Of a DNA stretch of 64,000 nucleotides, positions 52,930 through 63,241 are shown in pieces. Below the pieces are notes generated by a model that made no database searches, had not been told where the DNA came from, and was given only the letters and a program-made list of their open reading frames with translations. The stretch is from positions 1 to 64,000 of the forward strand of contig DAINBU010000010.1 in the NCBI GenBank assembly GCA_036732755.1. The letters run 5' to 3'. Numbering within the stretch: the stretch's first letter is position 1; each line of letters begins with the position of its first letter. The position numbers and the translations under genes are program-made. This DNA comes from DASRRB01 sp036732755 (GTDB lineage Bacteria; Planctomycetota; B15-G4; SIAN01).

Positions 52930-53743
52930 GGCCGCCACGCCCCCCGTCCCGTCGCTCGGACGGCGCCTCGCGCGCCGCCTCGCGCCGGGCCTCGGCGCGA
53001 TCGCGGTCGTGCTCGGGGTCTGGGAGGCGGTCGTCTTCAGCGGCTGGCGCCCCGAATGGGTGCTGCCCGGGCCGGGCGCGGTGCTGAAGCGCGTCGCGCA
53101 CGAGCTCGCCCAGGCCGATACATGGCGGGCTCTCCAGATCACGCTCGGGCGCGCGGTGCTGGGCTACCTGATCGCGATCGTCGTGGGCGGCCTCGTCGGC
53201 CTCGCCATGACGCGGCTCCGGTGGCTGCGCTCCGCGTTCGGCGGGCTCACGACCGGGTTGCAGACGATGCCGTCGATCGCCTGGTTCCCGCTGGCGATCC
53301 TGCTGTTCCAGCTCGGCGAGCCGGCCATCCTCTTCGTGGTCGTGCTCGGCGCCGCGCCCTCGATCGCGAACGGGCTCCTCGACGCCGTCGACCAGATCCC
53401 GCCGCTGCTGGTGAAGGCCGGGCGCTCGCTCGGCGCGCGCGGCTTCACGCTCTACCGCCGCGTCGTCGTGCCGGCCGCCCTGCCGGGTTTCGTCAACGGT
53501 CTCAAGCAGGGCTGGGCCTTCTCCTGGCGCAGCCTGATGGCGGGCGAGCTGATCGTGATGATCGGCGACCGGCCCTCGATCGGGATGCGGCTCAGCCAGT
53601 CGCGCGAGCTCGCCGACGCCGAGGGGCTGCTCGCCTGGATGGTCGTCGTGCTGGCGATCGGGCTCGCGGTGCACGGCCTCGGCTTCGGCATCGCGGAGCG
53701 GCGCATGCTGGAGCGGCGCGGCCTGCTCGGCGCCGCGCGCTGA
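52886..53743 (+). CDS. ABC transporter permease (SsuC/TauC-like)
   Basis: The 285-residue protein has a Pro-rich cytoplasmic start and six helices. It includes the binding-protein-dependent permease motif with coupling-helix residues DQIPPLLVKAGRSLGARGFTLYRRVVVPAALPGF. The start at ATG 52886 overlaps the ATPase gene by 44 bases, an unusually long overlap, and the Pro-rich stretch is probably not essential; a later start is possible. It forms the membrane channel of the transporter. Confidence 0.88.
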   Translation: MPSPEPPPPSPPSPEAATPPVPSLGRRLARRLAPGLGAIAVVLGVWEAVVFSGWRPEWVLPGPGAVLKRVAHELAQADTWRALQITLGRAVLGYLIAIVVGGLVGLAMTRLRWLRSAFGGLTTGLQTMPSIAWFPLAILLFQLGEPAILFVVVLGAAPSIANGLLDAVDQIPPLLVKAGRSLGARGFTLYRRVVVPAALPGFVNGLKQGWAFSWRSLMAGELIVMIGDRPSIGMRLSQSRELADAEGLLAWMVVVLAIGLAVHGLGFGIAERRMLERRGLLGAAR

Positions 53744-53759
53744 GCTACCATCGCCGCCC

Positions 53760-55361
53760 ATGCAGCGCGCACCGACTCCCTCGCTCCTGCTCGAGGTCTG
53801 GCGCGAGGTCTGCCGCCACATCGACATCGACGAGTCGCTGGCGCGCATCGCGCCGATCCTCGCACAGACGCTTCCCGTGACGCGCGTCCTCGTCCGCCGC
53901 GTCGACCGCGAGGCGCACCGGCTGGTGACGATCGCGGAAGGGAGCGTCGCGAAGGGGCCGGCCGCGCCGGCCGCCGCCCGCTCCGACCTCGACGGCGCCG
54001 CACTCGCGCTGGTCGCCGGCTGGCTGAAGCTGGACCAGGTGCAGAGCTGGCGCGCCGGCGAGTCGAGCGCGCTGCGCCGCGCGCTCGACTCCGAGGCGGC
54101 CGGGGTGCCGCCGCGCGCGCTGGTCGCCGGCCCGCTGCGCGAAGCGGGCGACGGCGCCGCCGACGGCCTCCTCCTGGTCGAGGGGGCCGACGAGCTGGTC
54201 GAGCGCGCCAACGTCGTCGCGCTCCTGCTCGAGCCGGTGGCGGTCGCGCTCGCCAACGATCGGCGCCTCCACGAGATGGCGCGCCTGCGCGAGGCGGCCG
54301 AGGCGGAGAACCGCGCGCTCCTCTCGCGGCTGCAGCGCAACGACATCACCGAGTCGGTGGTCGGCGCCGACAGCGGGCTCAAGGACGTGATGACGCGCGT
54401 CGAGCAGGTGAGCCGCACCGACGCGCCGGTCCTGATCCTGGGGGAGACCGGTTCGGGCAAGGAGGTCGTGGCGCGCTCGATCCATGTGAAGTCGCGGCGC
54501 AGCGGCGGCCCGTTCCTGCGCGTGAACTGCGGCGCGATTCCCTCCGAGCTGGTCGACTCCGAGCTCTTCGGCCACGAGCGCGGCAGCTTCACCGGCGCGC
54601 TCGCGCAGCGGAAGGGCTGGTTCGAGCGCACCGACGGCGGGACGCTCTTCCTGGACGAGATCGCGGAGCTCCCCCCCGCCGCGCAGGTCCGCCTGCTGCG
54701 CGTGCTGCAGGACGGGAGCTTCGAGCGCGTCGGCGGGCAGCACTCGCTCAACGTCGACGTGCGCATCGTCGCGGCGACGCACCGCGACATGCATCAGATG
54801 ATCGCCGACGGCCGCTTCCGCCAGGACCTCTGGTTCCGCATCAGCGTCTTCCCGATCCGGCTGCCGTCGCTGCGCGAGCGCCGCCAGGACGTCGGCCCGC
54901 TCGCGCGCCACTTCGCGGAGCGCGCCGGGCTGCGGCTGCACGGCGTGCCGCTCATTCCGGGCGACGACGACATCGCGCGGCTCGAGTCCTATGCGTGGCC
55001 CGGCAACGTGCGCGAGCTCGCCGCGGTGATCGAGCGCGCGGCGATCCTGGGCGACGGCCGCCACCTCGAGATCGCGGCGGCGCTCGGCGGCGCGGCGGCC
55101 TCGGTCGCGGCCGCGCCGCCGCCGGCCGCGGCACCGTCGGACCCGGCGTCCCCGGACACGAACCACGCGTCGCTCGACGCGGCCATGATCCGCCACATCG
55201 AAGAGGCGCTCACCGCGACGGGGGGCCGCATCGAGGGGCCCGCCGGCGCCGCCGCGCGCCTCCACGTCAATCCCCACACCCTCCGCTCGCGCATGCGCAA
55301 GCTCGGCATCGACTGGCGCCGCTTCCGTCCCGGCTCCTCGGCGACGCCCGTCCCGCGCTGA
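53760..55361 (+). CDS. sigma-54-dependent transcriptional activator with GAF-like sensor domain
   Basis: The 533-residue protein has a GAF-type N-terminal domain (about 15-170), a linker helix, and the AAA+ domain (about 195-440): Walker A GETGSGKE, the sigma-54-contact loop GSFTGA (usually GAFTGA), Walker B LFLDEI, and RQDLWFRISVFPIRLP. A C-terminal Fis-type helix-turn-helix (AAARLHVNPHTLRSRMRKLGI) follows. It lies 16 bp after the permease gene and should activate the -24/-12 promoter at 50998, and perhaps the porin gene. GAF domains bind small molecules, so it may sense the transported ligand directly. Confidence 0.9.
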   Translation: MQRAPTPSLLLEVWREVCRHIDIDESLARIAPILAQTLPVTRVLVRRVDREAHRLVTIAEGSVAKGPAAPAAARSDLDGAALALVAGWLKLDQVQSWRAGESSALRRALDSEAAGVPPRALVAGPLREAGDGAADGLLLVEGADELVERANVVALLLEPVAVALANDRRLHEMARLREAAEAENRALLSRLQRNDITESVVGADSGLKDVMTRVEQVSRTDAPVLILGETGSGKEVVARSIHVKSRRSGGPFLRVNCGAIPSELVDSELFGHERGSFTGALAQRKGWFERTDGGTLFLDEIAELPPAAQVRLLRVLQDGSFERVGGQHSLNVDVRIVAATHRDMHQMIADGRFRQDLWFRISVFPIRLPSLRERRQDVGPLARHFAERAGLRLHGVPLIPGDDDIARLESYAWPGNVRELAAVIERAAILGDGRHLEIAAALGGAAASVAAAPPPAAAPSDPASPDTNHASLDAAMIRHIEEALTATGGRIEGPAGAAARLHVNPHTLRSRMRKLGIDWRRFRPGSSATPVPR

Positions 55362-55490
55362 CTTCGGACCTGCCGCGGCCGTCGCGCGGCCGCCGGAGCG
55401 GCGTTGGCTCCGCCCGCCGCGGCCGATAACGTCCCTCGCTTCGCGCCCGCCGTCCGGCGCGGTCGTGGTGGTGCGGGGAGCCTGAACAGC

Positions 55491-55940
55491 GTGACCGGCG
55501 TCGACCACATCGGGATCGCGGTCCGGAGCATCGAGGCCGCGTTGCCGCTGTGGCGCGACGCGCTGGGACTCGAGTTCGTCGGCATCGAGATCGTCCCGCA
55601 CGACCAGGTCCGCGTCGCGATCCTGAAGAGCCCCGGCCCCGGCGGCACCCGCATCGAGCTGCTCGAGCCGACCTCGCCCGACAGCCCGGTCGCGCGCCAC
55701 CTCGAGCGGCGCGGGCCCGGCATCCACCATGTGGCGCTCGCCGTCGACGATCTCGTCGCGCGCATGGCCGCGCTCGTCGCCGCCGGCAAGCCCGCCATGG
55801 ATGCGGTACCGCGTGCCGGCGCCGAGGGGGCGAAGGTGACCTTCCTCCATCCGCGCGTCGCGGGCGGAGTCCTCGTCGAGCTGTCGCAGCCGGCGCAGCG
55901 AGCCGCCGCGCCGCGCGACCCGCGGAACGGACCGGCATGA
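55491..55940 (+). CDS. mce: methylmalonyl-CoA epimerase
   Basis: The 149-residue protein belongs to the vicinal-oxygen-chelate fold and has the epimerase motifs VDHIGIAVRSIEAALP, GGTRIELLEP, GPGIHHVALAVDDL and LVELSQ. The metal ligands His6, His near 82 and a C-terminal Glu can be placed. It converts (S)- to (R)-methylmalonyl-CoA between the carboxylase and the mutase. GTG 55491 has GGGGAG ten bases upstream. The stop overlaps the start of the carboxyltransferase gene as ATGA. Confidence 0.85.
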   Translation: MTGVDHIGIAVRSIEAALPLWRDALGLEFVGIEIVPHDQVRVAILKSPGPGGTRIELLEPTSPDSPVARHLERRGPGIHHVALAVDDLVARMAALVAAGKPAMDAVPRAGAEGAKVTFLHPRVAGGVLVELSQPAQRAAAPRDPRNGPA

Positions 55941-57515
55941 CCTCGAAGATCGACCGGATGAGGGCGCTGCGCGAGAAGACGCTCGCCGGCGGGGGGGCGA
56001 AAGCGGTCGAGCGGCAGCACGAGCAGGGGAAGCTCACGGCGCGCGAACGGCTCGACCTGCTCCTCGACGAGGGCTCCTTCGTCGAGCTCGACCGCTACGT
56101 CGAGCACCAGTGCGACTCCTTCGGCATGGAGGCGAAGAAGTTCCCGGGCGACGGCGTGGTCACCGGCCACGGGACGATCGAGGGGCGGCCGCTCTTCGTC
56201 TTCTCGCAGGACTTCACCGTGGTCGGCGGCTCGCTCGGCGCCGCCCACGCCCAGAAGATCTGCAAGGTCATGGAACTCGCGCTCAAGGTCGGCGTGCCGG
56301 TGATCGGACTGAATGATTCCGGCGGCGCGCGCATCCAGGAGGGGGTCGCGTCGCTCGGCGGCTACGCCGACATCTTCCTGCGCAACACGCTCGCGTCGGG
56401 CGTCGTGCCGCAGATCAGCGCGATCATGGGCCCCTGCGCGGGCGGCGCGGTCTACTCGCCCGCCATCACCGACTTCGTCGTGATGGTCGAGAAGACCAGC
56501 TACATGTTCGTGACCGGCCCGAACGTCGTGAAGACGGTCACGCACGAGCAGGTGACGAGCGAGGACCTCGGCGGCGCCGAGGTGCACGCCGCGAAGTCGG
56601 GCGTGGCGCAGTTCACCGCGCCGAGCGACGCCGACGCGCTCGCGCTGCTGCGCAAGCTGTTCGGCTTCCTGCCGCTCAACAACCGGGAGGACGCGCCGCG
56701 CGCGGCGGCCAAGGACGACCCGGAGCGCGAGGCGCCGCAGCTCGACGCGCTCGTGCCGGAGGACCCGAAGAAGTCGTACGACATGCACGAGGTGATCCGC
56801 GCGATCGTCGACGGCGGCGACTTCCTCGAGGTGCACGCCAAGTTCGCGAAGAACCTCCTGGTCAGCNNNNNNNNNNGCACTACGCGCGCAACATGATCGT
56901 CGGGTTCGCGCGCCTCGGCGGCCGGCCGGTCGGCGTGGTCGCCAACCAGCCGGCGCAGCTGGCCGGCACGCTCGACATCGACGCCTCGCTCAAGGGGGCG
57001 CGCTTCGTCCGCTTCTGCGACTGCTTCAACATCCCCCTGGTCGTCTTCGAGGACGTGCCCGGCTTCCTGCCCGGCGTCGCGCAGGAGCACGGCGGGATCA
57101 TCAAGCACGGCGCGAAGCTGCTCTACGCCTTCTGCGAGGCGACCGTCCCGAAGTTCACGGTGATCACGCGCAAGGCGTACGGCGGCGCCTACGACGTCAT
57201 GAACAGCAAGCACGTGCGCGGCGACCTGAACCTCGCCTGGCCGACCGCCGAGTGCGCGGTGATGGGGGCGGCCGGCGCGGTCGAGATCATCTTCAACAAG
57301 CGGATCGCCGCCGCCGCCGACCTCGAGGCCGAGAAGAAGAAGCTCACCGACGAGTACGTCGAGCGCTTCGCGAATCCCTACGAGGCGGCGCGCCGCGGCT
57401 TCCTCGACGACGTGATCGAGCCGCGCAAGACGCGTACGGCGCTGGCGCGCGCGCTGTCGCTCTTCCGCACGAAGCGCGACGAGAATCCGCCGCGCAAGCA
57501 CGGAAATCTCCCGTT

Positions 57516-57519
<4 letters not shown>
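55937..57519 (+). CDS. pccB: propionyl/acetyl-CoA carboxylase carboxyltransferase (PccB-type), split by an assembly gap
   Basis: Two parts flank ten Ns: 55937-56866 (310 codons) and 56877-57519. The first has LTARERLDLLLDEGSF, SQDFTVVGGSLGAAHAQKI and GPCAGGAVYSPA. The second has ARLGGRPVGVVANQPAQLAG, FEDVPGFLPG and AYGGAYDVM. These are the carboxyltransferase N and C domains that move CO2 from biotin to propionyl-CoA. The two parts are out of phase across the Ns and repeat the same motif (FAKNLLVS, YARNMIVG), so they come from two diverged copies or strains. Apart from that the order is normal. The stop overlaps the next start as GTGA. Confidence 0.88.
56867..56876. other. assembly gap of ten Ns
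   Basis: Ten Ns interrupt the carboxyltransferase gene. The codons on each side are homologous versions of one motif, so the gap length is arbitrary and the join is doubtful. Confidence 0.95.
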
Positions 57520-59050
<1,531 letters not shown>

Positions 59051-59054
<4 letters not shown>

Positions 59055-59596
59055 AGTACTTCGTCGAGCTCCACGGCGAGACGTTCGAGATCGAGCTCGG
59101 CCCGACGCGCGACGGCCGGACGGTCGCGAAGCTCGACGGCGCCGAGCACGTCCTCGAGCTCGCGCCGATCGACGACCTGCGGCGCACGGCGGTGGCGGTC
59201 GACGGCCGCGTGCACGACGTCGAGTTCGGCGAGGACGCGCGCGGGCTGCACGTCACGCTCGACGGCGCGCGCCACGACGTCGCGATCGAGGACGAGCGCG
59301 AGCGCGCCGCCCACCAGACCGCCGGCGCCGTCGCGAAGGGTCCGGTCGTCGTGAAGAGCGCGATGCCCGGGATCATCCGCGCCGTGCTCGTGAAGCCGGG
59401 CGACGCCGTCGAGGCGGGCCGTCCGCTCGTGATCCTGGAAGCGATGAAGATGGAGAACGAGCTGCGCGCCGAGCACGCCGGGGTCGTGCGTGAAGTGAAG
59501 GTCGGCGTCGGCGTCCCGGTCGACGGCGGGACGGAGCTGGTCGTGCTCGACCCGCCGGGCCCGCGGGTCGGATCTGCCGACGCAAAAGTGGACTGA
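59051..59596 (+). CDS. biotin carboxyl carrier protein
   Basis: The 181-residue protein has an N-terminal beta-rich part (1-95) resembling the subunit-contact domain of propionyl-CoA carboxylase alpha chains. A biotinyl domain follows (about 98-170: SAMPGIIRAVLVKPGD, and EAMKMENEL with the biotin-accepting Lys). It shuttles carboxybiotin between the biotin carboxylase and carboxyltransferase. It is the last gene of the epimerase-carboxylase operon, with a four-base overlap. An AT-rich stretch follows it. Confidence 0.9.
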
Positions 59597-59643
59597 AGCG
59601 GCGCGGCGCGAGCCGTTCGTGACCGGGTCGCTGGACAAGAACA

Positions 59644-59672
59644 TTGATATCTTTTGAGAAGTAACGTACTTA
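59644..59672 (+). promoter_or_regulatory. AT-rich promoter with inverted repeat before the AbiE pair
   Basis: TTGATA (59644-59649) and TACTTA (59667-59672) are spaced by 17 bases. The inverted repeat AAGTA-acg-TACTT at 59659-59671 overlaps the second box, as expected for a site bound by the AbiEi antitoxin in self-repression. The AT-rich patch contrasts with the surrounding DNA. Confidence 0.45.
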
Positions 59673-59682
59673 TTGTCCTGCG

Positions 59683-60291
59683 ATGAGCGGTCATCCACGC
59701 GCGAGCGCCGTCCGGAAGACCTTTGGCCGAGCTGGAGGCGTCCTGCGGACAGCCGAGGCGCTACGCGCCGGAGTCCATCCGCGGGACCTCTACGAGCTGC
59801 GCGACAGCGGCGTCCTCGAGCAGGTGAGTCGGGGCGTCTTCCGGCTCGCGGACCTGCCACCGCTCGCCGAACCCGACCTCGTCACGGTGGCGCTGCGCGT
59901 TCCCAAGGCGGTGATCGCGCTGATCTCGGCGCTGCACTTCCACGGCCTCACCGTCGAGATCCCGCACGAGGTCAGCATCGCGCTGCCGAAGGCGACGTCG
60001 CGACCGAAGCTCTCGTGGCCGCCGCTGCGGGTCTACTGGTTCTCGGGTGACCTCTACAGTTCGGGGATCGAGGTCCACGAACGCGACGGCATTCGCCTCC
60101 GCGTCTACGGGCCGGCGAAGACCGTGGTCGACTGCTTCCGCTTCCGCAACCGCCTGGGGATCGACGTTGCGCTCGAGGCGCTGCGCTCCGGCCTGGCCGA
60201 GCGCAAGTTCACGCCGGCGCAGATCGCCCATACCGCGAGGCGCTGCCGCGTCGCTGCGGTGATGCGGCCCTATCTCGAGGCGATGCAATGA
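59683..60291 (+). CDS. AbiEi-type antitoxin (type IV toxin-antitoxin)
   Basis: The 202-residue protein has the N-terminal winged-helix region of AbiEi antitoxins (GGVLRTAEALRAGVHPRDLYELRDSGVLEQVSRGVFRL). A C-terminal domain follows with HFHGLTVEIPHEVSIALP and DGIRLRVYGPAKTVVDCFRFRNRLG. It represses its own operon and counteracts the nucleotidyltransferase toxin without binding it directly. The ATG lies 11 bases after the inverted repeat. The stop overlaps the toxin start as ATGA. Base composition is lower in GC than its neighbours, which suggests recent transfer. Confidence 0.88.
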   Translation: MSGHPRASAVRKTFGRAGGVLRTAEALRAGVHPRDLYELRDSGVLEQVSRGVFRLADLPPLAEPDLVTVALRVPKAVIALISALHFHGLTVEIPHEVSIALPKATSRPKLSWPPLRVYWFSGDLYSSGIEVHERDGIRLRVYGPAKTVVDCFRFRNRLGIDVALEALRSGLAERKFTPAQIAHTARRCRVAAVMRPYLEAMQ

Positions 60292-61106
60292 GTCGCGACG
60301 AGCTCTCGGGACTCGTCCGCTCGATCAATGACCGTCTGAAGAACGAGGCGCGGGCGCGCGGGCGGCCCTTCGTCGAAGTGCTGGAGCTGTTCGCGATCGA
60401 GCGATTCCTCCACCGCCTTGGCCGTTCGATCCACCGCGACCGCTTCGTGCTCAAGGGTGCGCTGCTGCTGCGTCGCTGGCTCGGCGCCGAATCGCGCCCG
60501 ACGCGCGACATCGATCTGATCGGGCCGGCGGACGTCGATGCCGAGAGCCTGCGCGCGCAACTCGAAGAGATCCTCGCGCGCGAGGTCCCCGAAGCCGAGA
60601 ACGACGCCATTCGGTTCCACTCTGGGACGATCGTCGTGTCGCCGATCCGCATGGAGTCGCCTGTCGCCGGGCTTCGTGCGAAGTTCGATGCGAACCTGGG
60701 ATCGACGCGACTCCGGTATCAGGTCGACGTCGGCCTCGGCGATTCCATCTATCCGCCGACCGTGGACATCGTTCCTGGAGGTCTGCTCGGGTTCCCGCTC
60801 GCGAGCGTTCGAGCCTGCACGCCGTACACGACGATCGCCGAGACGATCCGACGCACGTTCGCGCGCCGTGCGACTCCGGTGCCTGCAGACGTTCCGGTCG
60901 GCCTGACGGACGCGTTCGCGAAGGAACCAATCAACGCCGGTCGCTGGATGGCGTACCTCGAGAAGGGCGGGCTCCTCGGATCGAATCGTCCGCATCTCCT
61001 CGAGATCGTCCGCGAGATCCGAGGCTTCGCGGGACGGGCATTGGTGGATGCACGCGACGGGAGTGATTTCGGCGTCCGCTGGGCGCCGGGAGGACCTTGG
61101 AAGTGA
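60288..61106 (+). CDS. AbiEii-type nucleotidyltransferase toxin with probable internal deletion
   Basis: The 272-residue protein has the first conserved motifs of AbiEii toxins: FVLKGALLLRRWLGA and RPTRDIDLIG with the catalytic Asp pair. It also has LRYQVDVGLGD and the ending RWAPGGPW. Between TPYTTIAE and TIRRTFARRATP it skips the block of about 40 residues that family members have there (an EK...NSRMKDFYDLW region, as I recall the family). The frame is kept. If so, two of the four conserved motifs are lost and the toxin should be inactive. GC is lower than in nearby genes. Confidence 0.8.
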   Translation: MSRDELSGLVRSINDRLKNEARARGRPFVEVLELFAIERFLHRLGRSIHRDRFVLKGALLLRRWLGAESRPTRDIDLIGPADVDAESLRAQLEEILAREVPEAENDAIRFHSGTIVVSPIRMESPVAGLRAKFDANLGSTRLRYQVDVGLGDSIYPPTVDIVPGGLLGFPLASVRACTPYTTIAETIRRTFARRATPVPADVPVGLTDAFAKEPINAGRWMAYLEKGGLLGSNRPHLLEIVREIRGFAGRALVDARDGSDFGVRWAPGGPWK

Positions 61107-61297
61107 ATGCGAAAGGCGTGAACGGGCTGACCAGGCCGCGCGCGATTCCGCCGTCGCCGGAGCTTTTTCGCGGCGACCGGACGCCGCCCCGGGCTGCGCG
61201 TCTGAGCTCCGCGACGGCGCCGTGCGAACTCTCCGGCTCTGGTCCGGACGGCCGGCGGGCGGTTAATTTCGCGGACTTCCGCTGGACACGGAGAAGC

Positions 61298-61325
61298 GCG
61301 CCGCGCTCAGTCGATTGCGCGGCGC
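61298..61325 (+). promoter_or_regulatory. hairpin in the pckA leader
   Basis: GCGCCGCG (61298-61305) pairs exactly with CGCGGCGC (61318-61325), 32 bases before the pckA ATG. It may be a leader element affecting translation, or part of the toxin-antitoxin terminator. Confidence 0.35.
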
Positions 61326-61357
61326 TGGATCGGCGGCCACAACGGCCAAGGAACCTC

Positions 61358-63040
61358 ATGAACCCGACCACGACCTCGACCCCTCCCTCCGACCACGTGC
61401 GCGAGCTCGAGAAGCTCCTGGGCCTGAAGGGGGTGACCTACAAGTTCGGTCTGTCGAAGGAAGAGCTCTTCGGCGAGGCGATCCAGCACGACCGCGGCCG
61501 CGTGAAGCAGGGCGGTCCGAGCGACGCGCAGAAGGCCTTCCCGACCAGGCTCGGGCTCCAGGGCCCGCTCGTCTACTACACCGATCCCGACTGCACCGGG
61601 CGCCGCGTCAAGGACACGTACGCGGTGAACTGGCCCGAGGTCGCCGACGTGATCTGGTGGAAGGACGACGTCCAGCCCTACGACCCCGAGAAGTACACCG
61701 GCCTGCTGAAGCGCGTCGTCGAGAACCTGAATGCCAGGAAGGCGTCGCTCTACGTGAAGGACGTCTTCGTCGGCGCCGATCCGGAGTTCGCGCTGCCCTA
61801 CCGCTTCGTCGGCGAGTACGCGGCCCACGCGATGTTCGCCCACAACATGTTCCCGAAGGACCTGAAGGGCGTGCAGGACGTCGCGGCGCGGCGCTGGACC
61901 ATGCTGAACGCGCCGTCGTTCGTCTGCGAGCCGGCGCGCGACGGCTGCCGCGCCGAGGCGGCGATCGTCATCGACGTGAAGAACAAGATCTGCCTGGTCG
62001 CCGGCCGCGCCGACTACTGCGGCGTCGTGAAGAAGACCATCTTCACCGTCGGCAACTACCTGCTGCCGCTCGAGGGCCGCCTCTCGATGCACTGCTCGGC
62101 CAACGTCGGCATGAAGGGCGACGCGGCGATCCTGTTCGGGCTGTCGGGCACGGGCAAGACGACGCTCTCGGCCGACCCCGACCGCCGCCTGATCGGCGAC
62201 GACGAGACGATCTGGAGCGACAACGGGCTCTGCAACCTCGAGGACGGTTGCTACGCGAAGCTGATCGACCTCGACAAGAAGGCGGAGCCGGTCATCGCCG
62301 CCGCGCTCTCCAAGCCGGGCACGATCGTCGAGAACGTGCCGCCCGCGAAGGGCAAGACGATGGAGCAGTGCGATCCGCAGGAGCTCGACCTGACGGACAA
62401 GTCGATCACGGAGAACACCCGCTTCAGCTACCCGCTGTCGGCGAACCCGAACGTGATGCCGGGCGCGCGCGGCGGCCACCCCGAGACGATCGTGCTGCTC
62501 ACCGCCGACGCGTTCGGCGTGCTGCCACCGGTCGCGGTGCTCGACCCCGAACAGGTCATGTACCACTTCGTGTCGGGCTTCACGGCGAAGCTCGCCGGCA
62601 CCGAGGTCGGCGTGACCGAGCCCAAGGCCGCCTTCTCCGCCTGCTTCGGCGCGCCGTTCATGGCGCACAAGCCGCCGGTCTACGCCAAGCTCCTCTCGGC
62701 CAAGATGAAGAAGCACAAGGCGCGCTGCATCCTCCTCAACACCGGCTGGAGCGGCGGCCCGTACGGCGTGGGCAAGCGCATGTCGATCGGCCACACGCGC
62801 GCGCTGCTGAACGCCGCGCTCGAGGGGAAGCTCGACGGCGTCGAGACCGAGACGCTGCCGACGCTCAACCTGAAGATCCCGAAGGCGTGCCCCGGCGTGC
62901 CGTCCGAGGTCCTGAACCCGCGCAACACGTGGAAGGACAAGGCCGCCTACGACGCAGCCGCCGTGAAATTGCGCGACATGTTCCGGAAGAACTTCGAGGA
63001 CAAGGGCTTCGCGAAGCTCGGCATCCAGCCGGCGATGTGA
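61358..63040 (+). CDS. pckA: phosphoenolpyruvate carboxykinase, ATP type
   Basis: The 560-residue enzyme converts oxaloacetate and ATP to phosphoenolpyruvate and CO2. It has the ATP-type signature GLSGTGKTTLSADP near residues 260-273, followed by LIGDDETIWSDNGLCNLEDGCYAK. The metal and substrate region reads KKTIFTVGNYLLPLEG, and RFSYPL and GVLPPVAVL follow. With the methylmalonyl-CoA genes nearby, it could turn succinyl-CoA-derived C4 acids into sugars. ATG 61358 has AAGGAA upstream. A hairpin at 63049-63084 follows it. Confidence 0.93.
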   Translation: MNPTTTSTPPSDHVRELEKLLGLKGVTYKFGLSKEELFGEAIQHDRGRVKQGGPSDAQKAFPTRLGLQGPLVYYTDPDCTGRRVKDTYAVNWPEVADVIWWKDDVQPYDPEKYTGLLKRVVENLNARKASLYVKDVFVGADPEFALPYRFVGEYAAHAMFAHNMFPKDLKGVQDVAARRWTMLNAPSFVCEPARDGCRAEAAIVIDVKNKICLVAGRADYCGVVKKTIFTVGNYLLPLEGRLSMHCSANVGMKGDAAILFGLSGTGKTTLSADPDRRLIGDDETIWSDNGLCNLEDGCYAKLIDLDKKAEPVIAAALSKPGTIVENVPPAKGKTMEQCDPQELDLTDKSITENTRFSYPLSANPNVMPGARGGHPETIVLLTADAFGVLPPVAVLDPEQVMYHFVSGFTAKLAGTEVGVTEPKAAFSACFGAPFMAHKPPVYAKLLSAKMKKHKARCILLNTGWSGGPYGVGKRMSIGHTRALLNAALEGKLDGVETETLPTLNLKIPKACPGVPSEVLNPRNTWKDKAAYDAAAVKLRDMFRKNFEDKGFAKLGIQPAM

Positions 63041-63048
63041 GAGCCGGT

Positions 63049-63084
63049 CCCGGTCGGGCCTGCCGAGGCGGGCTCCGGACCGGG
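63049..63084 (+). terminator. two-part hairpin after pckA
   Basis: CCCGGTC (63049-63055) pairs with GACCGGG (63078-63084), with GCCT-gccg-AGGC inside. It lies eight bases after the pckA stop and is a good intrinsic terminator, though without a T run. Confidence 0.55.
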
Positions 63085-63241
63085 AGAGGCGATCCGCGCG
63101 GCGCGCCCGGTCCGAATCGAATTCCCACGCGGGGGCCGATTTCTCCCCGCCGGTCGGCGTCGCCGCGCGCCGATCTCTGGACGATGGCGGGCGCCGCGTC
63201 GATCGCGCGCCCTTCCAGCCGTCCGTGGGAGAGCCTTGCAC

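Noticed and set aside
61358..63040. GTP-type phosphoenolpyruvate carboxykinase
   Set aside because: The GLSGTGKTTLSADP loop and the following DDETIW region are of the ATP-dependent family.
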